NCBI RefSeq assembly: GCF_036884655.1
Contig: NC_088340.1
Span: forward strand, 31,143,501 to 31,207,500
Source of the DNA: Musa acuminata AAA Group
Lineage: Eukaryota > Streptophyta > Magnoliopsida > Zingiberales > Musaceae
Length of the DNA stretch: 64,000 nucleotides
Direction of reading: 5' to 3'
Made by a program: the position numbers and the translations under genes. Each line of letters starts with the position of its first letter. The stretch's first letter is position 1. This document shows, piece by piece, positions 11,932 through 24,100 of this stretch. The notes below the pieces were generated by a model. It was not told the origin of the DNA. It searched no databases and worked only from the letters and a program-made list of their open reading frames with translations.

Positions 11932-12537
11932 ATATGTTGATAAAATCAATACTGCAATGGATTTTCTAATTGATGATCAAAGTTCCCTCTCAAAATGACG
12001 AGCTTTTTGATTTTTATTAAAAGCAATACGTGGAGAAAATTGGGCTAGTTCAGTGAAATAATAATCATATTCCATTATGGTTCTACTTTCCTGATGGATG
12101 TTAAGGAACTCTTGTTACTTCTTAAAGTGAATTGAATCAGGAAAAAACTACTCATAAAATGCATTCTTAAATTACTCCAAATTCACTACATTACCTCCCG
12201 CCTCTAACATCCTCCTTTTTTAGGTTCACCAAGTGTTTGCCTTTCCTCCAAAATAAAAGAAGCGAAAGGCACCTTTCGATTTTCCCTACATTCGATAGCT
12301 TCGAATGTCTTCTCCACTTGACGAATCCAACGTTCAGTAAAGATTGGATATGGTTTGCCCTAAAAAACTAGTGGTCCCAATTTCTTAAAGTGATCCAAGG
12401 TATTATTTTTACTTTTGAAACTCCATCTCGCTCCTATAACACTCAAAGTATCCTGCAATAGCATTAAGGACTCCGTGTATGTCATCTGGAGCATTGACGG
12501 GTGTTGGGGCATAAGGTGCATTCTACGAAGTTGGAGA
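11932..12537 (-). pseudogene. Gag remnant of the second Ty3/Gypsy element
   Basis: On the - strand this resumes the gag interrupted by the LARD-like element: FFPDSIHFKK, then QEFLNIHQESRTIMEYDYYF, then a TELAQFSPR-like stretch. This is the conserved order of plant Ty3 gag upstream of the zinc knuckle. Frames are broken and stops frequent. It is cut again at 12,537 by the Copia element and continues at 18,759. Confidence 0.72.
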
Positions 12538-14128
12538 TATTGAATATCGGATTTTGATGATAAAAATAATTAATAAGTGTTTATGATTTGATATGCGTTT
12601 TGAGTGATGCAGGATGCTTCGATCAAGGAGGGACATTTAAAGCTGGAAGAATCATGTTGGGCTAGAGAAATATGTCAGAAGATTAGACATCGTGTTGGAG
12701 GATCGATCGACGTATCGGCAGAAGGCTTCGGACCATGGATTCGGGCATCGAGCCAAGAAGAGTGGATATTGCGCTAAGGATATCAGAGTTGCGGAGGTCA
12801 ATTGGCCGATTGGACAATAGGCCACAAGAGAGGAACATATGTCGAAGAATCAGATGAAGCGTCGATGGACCAATGACATGCCGGACAACATGATTCATGC
12901 TTAGTAATAATTTTCTAGATCAAAATGTGTTTTATATATGTAGGATTAACTACGATAGCAAGACATAAAGCAAAATGAAGTCCCGGAGTCAAGAACGCGA
13001 TTTTGTTGGGAGTTCAAGAGTTCGTCGAAAGTGCGGACGTTCGTCAGAAGTTCTACCGGAATTGACCGAGAAATCCAAGAGCTTGCCAAAGAAGCTCATC
13101 GGAACTCACCAAAAAGATCATTGTGAAGTTCAGGAGCTTATCGGGAGTCCATCGGAATATTGCCGAGAGATCATTGGAAGTTCACCGGAAGATCGTCGAA
13201 AGCTCGCCGGAAGAAACCAAACTTATATTGCTTAGAATATGTCTTAGGAATCGTAGTTAGCACATAATTGGAGTTGATATTGGGAGGTAATCCCATCAAC
13301 TATGTTAGGGGCCCAACTGGGCCTGAAGTTAGGTTGGTTTAGGCTGGATTCAAGGCCTAACCAGGATGTTGAAAGCCTGGCCGACGATGGCACCACCTGG
13401 GAGACTCAGTCTCCTAGGTGGTCTGGGCAGTGGTACTGTTGGCAGTAAATGATGCCAGCGGTGGTACCGCCCCTGTCAGGCGATGGTACCGCCCCTGTCA
13501 AGTGGTGGTACCGCCCAGTGTTAGGGTGTCAAGCGGTGGTACCGCCCAGCATAGGTGGTGGTACCGTCCGTACCTGGAAAACCCAGGATGAGACATTTTT
13601 AGGCTCTAAGTTTGAATCAACTTGAAGCCTATAAATACCCCTCTCATCCCTGGTTAAGATACACAAGACTTGAGAGTAAAAAAGGAAAGAAACAATACTG
13701 CAATCTTGTGTGAACTCCTCTCCTTCTTCTAAGTGTTAGATTAGTTTGAGAGAGAAGTAAGTGGGGGTGTAAGGGTTATCTCCTAAACTCGGTAAAAGGA
13801 GAATCAAGTTGTAAAAGGTGGTTGGTCTTCGCCTATTGAAGAAAGACCGATAATAGATGTCGGTGGTCTCGACGGAAGAGGAATCAGTGGAGTGGATATA
13901 GGTCACGACGACCGAATCACTATAAAAATCTAGTTTGCCTTTACATTGAGTAATTTACTTTTATAGCAAACTGCCTCTCCTTTTTATTGTGCTTTTACTA
14001 CGCTTACACTCGCATACACTTTCAAGTTTCCGAAATCGGTTTTCAACGTACGAAACATTTTTAGAACCGACATGATTTTACCACTACACTAATTCACCCC
14101 CCCTCTTAGTGCCGACTCGTTCCCAACA
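12538..14128 (+). repeat. 5' LTR of the pol-less Copia element
   Basis: This LTR starts TATTGAAT, with the expected TG mutated to TA, and ends CCCAACA. It contains a near-perfect 29-bp inverted repeat at 13,393-13,421. An array of GGTGGTACCGCC-like units follows at about 13,455-13,570. A likely promoter/leader is near 13,630 (ctataaatac). An 86-codon open frame (12,975-13,235) has a counterpart in another Copia LTR (see findings) but no recognised domain. Confidence 0.82.
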
Positions 14129-14130
14129 GT

Positions 14131-14143
14131 TGGTATCAGAGCC
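14131..14143 (+). other. Primer-binding site of the pol-less Copia element
   Basis: TGGTATCAGAGCC lies two bases after the 5' LTR and matches the initiator tRNA-Met 3' end. Confidence 0.82.
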
Positions 14144-14149
14144 TCATAA

Positions 14150-15060
14150 TTTTTTATTTGGTTTAACACCCAAGAGAAATGACTCTTTTCGACTTTCAAG
14201 AGGGTTACTCTCTCATTCGTCCTTTCTTATTCAATGGGACGGACTATATATATTGAAAAACTCGAATGAGAGTTTTTTTACTTTCGTTGAATCTAGATTT
14301 ATGGAATATTATCGAAAATAGATTTCAAAGGTCTTCTCTTCCAATGAACCATTGGAATGATTTGGAGAAGAAGACTTTTTCTTTAAATGCGAAAGCTATG
14401 AATGCTTTGTTTTGTGCCTTAGACAAAACTGAATTCAATTGAATTTCTATGTGCAAAATGGCTTTCGATATATAGTACACTCTCGAAGTCACATATGAAA
14501 GCACTAGCAAAGTTAAAGATTCGAAAATTAACTTTTTAATGCATGATTTTGAACTTTTTCGAATGAAGCCAAGTAAAACCGTTGTTGATATGTACACCCG
14601 TTTTATAGGTTTAAAAGCACTTGGTAGAAGTTTTGCAAATTTTGAACTCATTAACAAGATTTTACGATCGCTTTCTAAAAATTGGGATTTAAAAATAATG
14701 GCAATATAAGAATCAAAGAACTTGAACCATTTACCAATTGAAGAACTTATAGGGTCTTTGATGACCTATGAAATGACATGCAATGCATGTGAAGAACTTG
14801 AGAACCACCATCCAAAGAACAGGAAGGATTTCGGACTTAGAACAATTGAAGACCACTCAAACATAAGCTCAAGTGATGGTGAACTTGAACTCCTCACTAT
14901 AAAATTTAAAAAGTTCATGAAATAAAAATTAAAGAACAAAAAGAATACAACTACTTACTATGAATGCAAGAAGAGGGAAACACTTTGGGATGAATCGAGC
15001 TCATCCGAAGACGAAGAGAAAATCAAGAAAGGCGACGTGACAAACTACGCCTTAACTACT
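14150..15060 (+). pseudogene. Copia gag (UBN2-type), frameshifted
   Basis: Scattered frames match the intact gag of the - strand Copia element at 61,915-62,628. Examples are an AKAMNALFCALDKTEFN-like stretch near 14,390, a TRFIGLKALGRSFANFELINK-like stretch near 14,600 (with changes), and LPIEELIGSLMTYEMTC at 14,731. Stops and single-base indels break every frame. A cysteine-containing remnant near 14,955 may be the start of the CCHC knuckle. This was a nucleocapsid precursor; no product can be made from it. Confidence 0.75.
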
Positions 15061-17147
15061 TTCTACTATGAGGTAACCAAAACCCCTTTGCCTTATTTCG
15101 AAATTACATAATGCATTTCATGAGTTATTTTAGTTTAAAAAATTATTTTTCTTAAAAACTGCATGTTTAATAATATAATGAAAATATAAAAAAATTGGGA
15201 TCATGCTTATCTTTCTAGTAATTTTAAAAATGATCATGAAAATTACATGTTTTATGATAAATGAACAAAAATGTTAGACTTAAATCTAATGATAATCCTA
15301 TGTATGTTTTAAGAAGCAATAAGGTATATCTTGATGATTTTCGTATTGATTTTTGATTTTGTTTGGAAATGCCTTATACTCAATGAAACAATAATTGATG
15401 AATATGCTTTATGTTTAATGATTTCTTTGGCTTGTATGCCTTATCATGATGAATGTTTTGAAAATAAATGTTTGTATCATACTTGATGATTTTTATGCAT
15501 GAGGACTTGAAGTAATGATTTGAAATCATATGTTTTGGAATTATGTGTTAAACTTTTTGATCATGTTGATTTTTTATCTTTCCGTTTTAAACATTGATGC
15601 ATGGTTTTGACATAAGAACAAATATTTGGGCATGCTAATATAAAGTCAATCACACAAATTGAAACTAAAGAGGTTTAGATATATTTAAGAATCATTCAAC
15701 AGTATGTTCAACGAAACCATGCTTGAAGTCTTAATGAAAATATAATGATGATTTGAAAGCATGCTTAACGAGTTTTATTTCGAACTTATGTATGATAATT
15801 TTTACGATCTTTTGAAAGTTCTTTTTTGGTGTTAATGAATGATGCATGGATTTGAAAGAAAAGAACATGCATGTATGAAATCAATTAATAAATTGAAACA
15901 AAAGGAAGAAAGTATTTTTCTTGAAAATTTTCTTTTTCTCTATCTTATCGATTTTTCACTGAGAGACCAATAAAATTATTTATGCCATTTTGAATCTCTT
16001 GAAAGAAATGTTAAGATTTTGATGATTTTGACGATTTGAATTTGAATGAGTTTTATCAAAATCATGATCTTGGTTTCTTCGAATTACTTGAGATTTTTTG
16101 AATCAAGATCTCTTCTTTGTACCCCTATAATTTTTTATTCTTAGTATTTTATTTAAAGAAGAGATTTACTATATGAATCATGTCTTTTGGTATTCAAGTG
16201 GTCTTATCTTTGATGACATGATTTATTTATATTTATGACACGAATGCCTTAAAATGATTGAAATATTTTACACTATTATGTTCTTCCCTTATTCTTTCTT
16301 GTTTATAATGATAAAAGGGGGAAAAGTTATAATCATGTATGGTAGGATGTAATTTGACAAATTGATACCATCATGATATAAAATATTTATGATTTGAAAT
16401 GATGCATGCAATACTTATACTTTTTATTATGATGATGTATATGATGTATTGCATATGATGTGAATCATGATTGAAATTGCTTTGATTTGAATTCAAGGTT
16501 TATCTCAATTATGGTATTTTGAAAGAAGAATGAATACTTTACCTTTGTCATGATTTGAAAATTATTATAAAGGGAAAAGAATTACAACATTGTATTCTTC
16601 CATTCTTTTTGACAATGACAAAGGGAGAGAAAAATTGCTAGCTCCAGATGCAAAATTTGAAAACTTGCACATTGCAAAAGAAGCAAACTTGCTAGCTTGC
16701 TCATCTCAAAAGAGAAGCAACAAGTGCCATCTTGTCTATCTCAAGAAGCAAAAAATGTTAACTTGCACATCTAGCAAAATTTACAAACTTGTATATTTCA
16801 AGAAGCAAGAGTTACTTTCTTGAACATCTCAAAATTGCTAGTTTGTATGTTTTAAAATGTTGTAAAATTATTGCTAGCTTGTATGATGATAAAACTGAAG
16901 ATTATGTTTAGTATGTGATGATTTGACATTATATCCAAACACTTGATAGTTGAACTTCTCCTTTTTGTTGATGACAAAGGGAGAGAATTATGATGTTATG
17001 CATAAGTTTTATGATAACATGTAGCTTGGATTTTTGAATCCAAGAGTTCTATCAATATGACATATTGATAGTAGGAGTTTGTTTAAACTTCGGGAGTTAA
17101 GGTTAACTCCATAATCAATTGGTTGTCATCATAAAAAAGGGGGAGAT
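15061..17147 (+). other. AT-rich non-coding 3' region of the Copia element
   Basis: About 2 kb, very AT-rich, with no frame I can place. The segment at 16,600-16,830 repeats phrases built on 'aaacttgc', 'ttgctagcttg' and 'ctcaagaagcaa'. The end carries the polypurine tract aaaaaagggggaga just before the LTR. SIRE-type elements often have a long region between pol and the 3' LTR; here it has been brought close to gag by loss of pol. Confidence 0.6.
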
Positions 17148-18753
17148 TGTTGAATCTCAGATTTTGATGATGAAACTAATTGATAAGTGTTTATGATTTG
17201 ATATGTATTTTGAGTGACGCAGGATGCTTCGATCAAGGAGAGACATTTAAAGCATGAAGAATCATGTTGGGTCGGAGAAACATGTTAGAATATTGGACGT
17301 CGCGTTGGAGGATCGGTCAACGTATCGACAGAAGGCTTCGGACCATGTATTCGGGCATCGAGCCAAGAAGAACGGATATTACGCCAAGGATATCGGAATT
17401 GTGGAGGTCAACTGGCCGATTGGGCAATAGGCCGCAAAAGAGGATGATGTGTCGAAGAATCGGACGAAGCGTCGATGGACCAATGACATGTTGGACAATA
17501 TAATTCATGCTTAGTAATAATTGTCTAGATCGATGTGTGTTTTATGTGTGTAGGATTAACTACGATAGCAAGACATAAAGCAAAATGAAGTTCCGGAGTC
17601 AAGAACGCGATTTCGTTGGGAGTTCGAGAGTTCGTTGGAAGTTCGGACGTTCGTCGAAATTCTGGACGTTCGTCGGAAGTTCTACCGGAATTGACCAAGA
17701 AGTCCAGGAGCTTGCCAAAGAAGCTCATCAGAACTCGACAAGAAGATCGTCGTGAAGTCCAAGAGCTTGTCGGGAGTCCGTCGGAATATTACTAAGAGAT
17801 CGTCGGAAGATCACGGGAAGAAACCGAACTTATATTGCTTAGAACATGTCCTAGGAATTGTAGTTAGCACATAATTAGAGTTGGGATTGGGAGGTAATCC
17901 CATCAACTCTGTTAGGGGCCAATTGGGTCCGAAGTTGGGCTGGTTTAGGTCGGATTCAAGGCCCATGATGTTGAAAGCCTTGTCGGCGGTGGCACCACTT
18001 GGGAGACTCAGTCTCCCAAGTGGTTTGGGCAGTGGTACCGCTAGTAGAAAATGTTGCCAACGGTGGTACCGCCTCTGCCAGGCAGTGGTACCACCCAGAT
18101 TAGGTGGTGGTACTGCCTAGTGTCAATATGCCAGGCGGTGGTACCGCCTAGCACAGCCGGTGGTACCGCTCAACACAACCGGTGGTACTGCCCGTACTCG
18201 AAAAACCCCAGATGAGACATTTTTAGGCTCCAAGTTTGAATCAACTTGAAGCCTATAAATGCCCCTCTCATCCCTGGTTAAGATACACAAGACTTGAGAG
18301 TAAAAAAGGAAAGAAACGCTGCTGCAATCTTGTGTGAACTCCTCTCTTTCTTTTAAATGTTAGAATAGTTTGAGAGATGAGTAAGTGGGGGTGTAAGGGT
18401 TATCTCCTAAACCCAGTAAAAGAAGAATCGAGTTATAAAAGGTGGTTGGTCTTCACCTATTGAAGGAAGACTAATAGTGGATGCCGGTGGTCTCGACGGA
18501 AGAGGAATAGGTGGAGTGGATGTAGGTCACGACGACCGAACCACTATAAAAATCTGGTTTGTCTTTACATTGAGTAATTTACTTTTATAGCAAACTGCCT
18601 CTCCTCTTTATTGTGCTTTTACTATGCCTACACTCGCATACGCTTTCAAGTTTCCGAAATCGGTTTTCAAAGTACGAAACATTTGTAGAACCGACGTGAT
18701 TTTATCGCTGCACTAATTCACCCCCCCCCCCTAGTGCCGACTTATTCCTAACA
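17148..18753 (+). repeat. 3' LTR of the pol-less Copia element
   Basis: This 1606-bp partner of the LTR at 12,538 starts TGTTGAATCTC and ends TTCCTAACA. It contains a perfect 14-bp-arm inverted repeat at 17,995-18,023 and the GGTACC-centred array at about 18,035-18,190. A short duplicated phrase near 17,640-17,670 (gttcgtcg plus ttctgg/ttctac) breaks the open frame kept in the 5' LTR. Confidence 0.82.
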
Positions 18754-18758
18754 GGAGA

Positions 18759-19024
18759 AGCTGACACATAATAAGTGACAGGTGTACGTGAGGACTAGGT
18801 TTGCTCTACGATGCATAGAACTTCTAAATTATTGTTTGCTCGAACACCTCTCCAATTGCGTAGACCAATAACGTTACGACCATGAGTACCCCGAGTAATA
18901 GGACCGCTATTATCTGGAATTAGCTCCATTACTCCTATAATAGGTTAAAAAAAATTATTGGTCAAAGTCAATTAAGGGACTTACAACTACATGCCTTAGA
19001 CCATGCTTTGATACCATTAAAAGA
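18759..19024 (-). pseudogene. Leader, PBS and gag start of the second Ty3/Gypsy element
   Basis: On the - strand, 19,001-19,016 reads TGGTATCAAAGCATGG, a tRNA-Met-type primer site placed eight bases inside the LTR end at 19,025. The following sequence to 18,759 holds decayed gag N-terminal coding. It joins the gag at 12,537 when the Copia insertion and one TSD are removed. Confidence 0.7.
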
Positions 19025-21120
19025 TGTCACATCTAAGATTTTTTTAAAAAATCATATATTTCCACATATTCAAAGACAAATAGATGAACATCACTTTATT
19101 CATAATTTATAAGCATATATTATAATTTATTTATTCATCAAATCACAAGTGAAAAGGTAAACATAGTGATGTTAACTCAATGAATCATCCACGTGGCTCT
19201 ACGTAGCGACAGAGGAAGGCTTGCTCTCTATTGGAATATGATTTAGTACTAGTGGGAGGCTGCTCTAAAATTCAAAAATAAAGAAAATTCAGTAATACTA
19301 AGTAGGAACTCCAAAAGTCAATTCAAAATGAATACATGATCAAAAATTAATCATCTCATTGACATATATCAAATACCCGAAAAAGCACTCTCCCAACAAC
19401 GGATATAGAGACTGCACATACGGGATGAGTTTGTATTATCCTAACAGTAGATGTAGACAAACTCATATCATACTCCCAACAGCGGATGGAGTGGTGTCCC
19501 TTACTTGCCAAAGTGGAAACATGTTCCTCCCAATAGTAGATGGATGAACCGTCTAGTCGCCACGTTTGACGGCCCGCTAATCCCCAAAGGGAATCGCCCT
19601 ACCTGCCATCGATAGGGAAATAACATAATCTCACACTACTCATGTCTATATCGGAATGAAATAACGCATTTAAAACACCTCTTTCAAATATCATCAACAT
19701 TAAATAATATAAATTAACCCTCAATTGACTTGAACCCTAGTTCAATCAATCTAATTGAACTCGATTTACTAGAACCTAACTGAACTGATCTCTAATCATT
19801 ATTTAACTGATCTGGAACCATCCTATACTAGTATAATTTGAACTAGATTATGTTCAATTTAGGTTAAACTGACTTAAATAAGTTAAACCAATTCGGAATC
19901 GAATTGATCTAGACTAATCAAGTCTGATTTAGTTCAATCAACGTTTGGACTCAAATCCAACAATTACATAATATTAGACTAGGCTAGGTCGACTGAGGTC
20001 ATGTGTACTACACAACTATGCTTGCACCACAATCGGTTGGGCCAATCATGGCCCATGGATTGGTCATATGCCTCGCACATGACTGCCCATGTTGGGTTGG
20101 GTTAGCTTGCGGGCTAGGGCCTGACCCGCGGGTTAGGCTTAGCCTATGGGTTAAGCCTAGTTTGTTAACTAGGCCTAGCCAATGGGCTATAGCCTGACCT
20201 ATGGGTTGTGCCTAGTTTGTGAGCTGTTCTAACCTTATGCCTATCTAATTTCATCAATATTGAATTATGATAATATATATTCATTAACAATAATACATTA
20301 AAATATAACATCAGATTCAAGAATAAAATTGAAAGATAAACTTCAATACAAAGAAATAACATTCTTAATTTAATACAATTTCAATACCATGAATAATTTC
20401 AACATGATCCAATCAAACAATAAAATTCTAAATTTTAAAAAGAATAAAAATTTTCAGATAATATACTATAATCTAACAATAAAAATTTTAGTAGTTAAAG
20501 GATTAATTTTTTTTAACTACTCATAATATATTTTAATCCATATAAGATTAAAAGGTAAACTGCAATACGAGAAAATAATATTCCTATTCCAAATATGAAA
20601 AATCAAATATCATATATTCAATACATAAAATATGTATAATTTTAGTATATTTAGATTGAAGAATCCCTTAAAAATTACATATAATATATCTTAATCTAAT
20701 AATAAATATTCTAACATTAAAAAATTAATAAATATTTTTAAACTATAAAAATTTTTATATTTAAAGAATCAAAATAAAAAAATTTATTATCAAGAAAGGT
20801 AAGAAAACCTACCTCTTATCAGTCGGATGGAGAAAAATCCCTCCCCCTTAAATAGGAGGAGGTAAGCCTCTATTAAAAAAAACATCTTAATTTTTATATT
20901 TATTTAATATGAATCATTTTTATTTAATATTATAATAAATATAATATTATCTTATTTGAAATGCTTAATAATCATTTCCTAATTTGCAATGGTAAATAAG
21001 AAAACAAGATAAATATTTCTTAAATTAGAATGATAAGTAAGGAAATAAAAATTGATTCCTAAATTAAATATTTGATTTGATTACATTTTGGCCAACTATA
21101 AATGAGAAGAAAGAAAATAA
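19025..21120 (-). repeat. 5' LTR of the second Ty3/Gypsy element (outer end uncertain)
   Basis: The inner end is clear: TGTCACATC at 19,025 beside the PBS. The LTR interior contains four spaced boxes of the type CCCAACAGYGGATG (19,389-19,545), a region of repeated 'gggtta/ggcctagcc' phrases (20,080-20,230), and a TATTTAAGG-like promoter element on the - strand near 20,850. The outer end was not found. It lies between about 20,880 and 21,150, very close to the stop codon of the neighbouring oxidoreductase gene, so the insertion may have replaced that gene's 3' flank. Confidence 0.6.
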
Positions 21121-21168
21121 GAGCTTGAGAATTCATTTTGAGCAGAAAGTATGTTTCTGGGGTGGTGT

Positions 21169-24100
21169 TCAGTCTACTTCTAAAACCACCTTGCCAGGTA
21201 TAATTCTTTTCTCTTTCACCTCATGAGCTTTTCTAACTTTGGCAATGGGGAATGTTTCCTCCACAGGTATCTTCAGCTTCCCGGCTTCTGAAAGCCTGCG
21301 GAACTCGTCTAAACCTTCAGCATCAGCCCTCATGTACGTCCACCAGTACTCTGATATTTTCAACATCACCAATAATTATCAGTACTAAGACATGATCTCA
21401 ATAACTGATCACATTTCTGGAATGTTAACAAGATAAATTTACTTTTTTCAAACATGTCTCTGAAAATAAAAGCATGCAACAGGTAATCAAAGAAAGCTTT
21501 TATCTTCATGCTTCACGAAAGAGACTACAGAAACTTTAAAAGATCAAGCAGTGTGATTACAGCTACTGGCATCTTGTAGTAGGAAATTCTATAAAATCTA
21601 ATCTGATAATGGAAGTTTGCATTCCGCTCTAATATGTACCTCCATGGAGAAACTCCAACTGGATGAAGGTAAACTCCATAAACATAAAACTAACTGTGAG
21701 ACAAAAATCAACAATCATGGATCCTCAAAGGTGAACTACACCAAATTGGCCATACTGGTCTGTCATCAGTTGAATTGTTATTTTGAACTTGCAGTATATC
21801 TTCTCCTGAATTGTTGGTATTCATAGTGATTGTAGCCCTCTTCCTCCATAAGAGTTTCCTTACTAAATTTTAATGTGACCCCTAGGAATTCTGGTGATCA
21901 TACTCAGGTGGGAATCTCAACTTACTGTTGAAAAATATAAAGTGTGAATAAGAGGAAGAGGATGGATGGATCATTGTAGAAGTACAACACAGCAATCACA
22001 ACATGCATGTGATCCATCAATGTCCCACAACTATGCAATGGGAACACCAAAATTTAATCATAATGTACTAGTTGCAGTAGCATAATTGAACTATTAAGAG
22101 TCAAAAAGCTAAGAAGACAACTATATTAACTGTGCTCTAATCATGACAAATACTAATTTAGGTAGGTTAGAAACCCCTCATCCCTCATCTTTAGTTAATT
22201 TCATATCAGTAGGAAATACGCAGGAGGGGGGGAATTTACAACCAGGTTAGGAAATTGCAATTCTCAACCAACTGAAGGCAACCCAATTAATAATATAATA
22301 CCTAATATAATACTTCACTCAAATTAACCTACTTGGAGCAGGTTTGGATCATGATTGCTACCCCTACAGAAACACCACATGCTAGAAATATCATAGCAAG
22401 GCCACTTGAGAAGAATCCATCATCAAGAATTACTGTGATAGTAAACCCTGGATCCTTACCCTTGCCCTTTGAAGGACATGTTATTTTATCAATTATATAA
22501 GTAACTGAAAAAGAGAGAAACAGATTTGTACCTATTCCATGAGAATATCGATACTGAAGTTGCTTCTTTAGCAAAATAGTAGTGGCAACAGGAATACCAA
22601 TGACCAACCCATACTTATCAGCTAAAGAAGCTGTTTCTCCCTATAACATTGGGGGTAAACTTCAATTTCAGTGACAGAACATTAAAAGAAGATGGAGATG
22701 ATGAACAAAAAAGGGAGTTGCAGGGGATCAAAACACTAATGATTTGAGAAAACAGATCCCAGACACTTGCCTGTAGTGTCATAGCGTCCACCTTTCTTCA
22801 GAAGATTGATTCCTGTTCTCTCGGTTTCAGGTACACCTACAGTGTCAAGAACAGCATCAAACTGTCCTTTAATTGCAACTTCTATGTCCTGTAAATGCAT
22901 GATGGTATGATGTCCAGTGAGCAACAAACTAACCAATCGTATAACTAGCTAGAATGAGACTGTAACAGACATTCGTGTTCATTTAAATGAATCATGTGTT
23001 GCATCATTCATGTACCACTACAAGAAGTACTACGATAACTTCTGTTGCTATCAATCTTTAGCTTCTATCATTTCTGTTCTTTCCTGCCAGTTGTAGGACT
23101 CTCCAGTCTCCACGATATTTCACAAAATGCTTGTTATTATGATACATTAAAGCTGAATTAAATAAGAACTTCTTCACTAGAAAATGTTCTTTTTTCTGGT
23201 GCATGTGTGTTTGCTATCTCAAGTAGCTTCGTATGAGGCTACTTATGCGTGCTTCTTTTTTCCCTTTTTTTTGGAAGGAACAGGGAGGAACATACTAAAC
23301 AAGCTTTTCTTTTCTTTACTGAGAAAAAAAGACTGGTAGACAGAGCCCCCAGAAACCAGAAGAAGCTGGGCACAGCAAATTGAGTTAAAAGCTTGGTTCA
23401 ATGACAAGCAAGCATCTCAATTTCTAGGATGAATTCTACCATCCCCCCTTGAAGCAAATGAACACCAAGATTCCCAATTTGACTTCTCAAATAGTTTGCA
23501 GGTCCAGTTAGTTGCAAAAATCCTGTACTAGCACGACAAAATGAACAACTACTGGAAGTCAAGCTTCATCCACTTAGAATATTATGCTAACATGAAAACT
23601 TTGTCTACAATTACCTGGAAAATTTAAAATACTCTTATCATCTGAAACAGAATTTAACTTTGTGCTTGGCAGTTCAATGCATCTTTTTGCCGATTCTAGA
23701 TATCTATTGGCAACATCATGCTAATAGCATGTGCATTGCGGTAAATATAAGTATCTTCCTCACAACAAAGAGAAAAACTACATAGTAATTTATAATCATT
23801 TGCATTTTCCACATTAATAAAATGTATGTGTAATGACATTAAATAAACACCAGATAATTTAATTTAGCAATCTTTCCTACTGGATGATTGTGTGATTATA
23901 GCAAAATGATTGCATATTTGCAATCACAACAAACATTTTCATGTTTAAAACCAAGCGTCTCCCAAACCACAACTGTACAGTCGCACAAGGGATAAGTTCC
24001 TCTAAGTGGCAATTACTCAGGTATACGACACTTACCTCAGCAGTATAATCAATGGCTTGTTCAGCACCAAATGCCAAAACTTGCTCAATGCTCTGGCTTC

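Larger units (their letters stand above)
12538..18753 (+). mobile_element. Copia/SIRE-like LTR retrotransposon lacking pol
   Basis: A complete two-LTR element inserted in the second Ty3/Gypsy element: LTRs 12,538-14,128 and 17,148-18,753, PBS at 14,131, PPT before 17,148, and perfect target-site duplications GGAGA (12,533-12,537 and 18,754-18,758). The 3.0-kb interior contains only a frameshifted gag and an AT-rich tail. No protease, integrase, RT or RNase H sequence is visible, so it is a deletion derivative that could only have moved in trans. Its gag resembles that of the fuller - strand element at 55,318-63,330. Confidence 0.85.
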
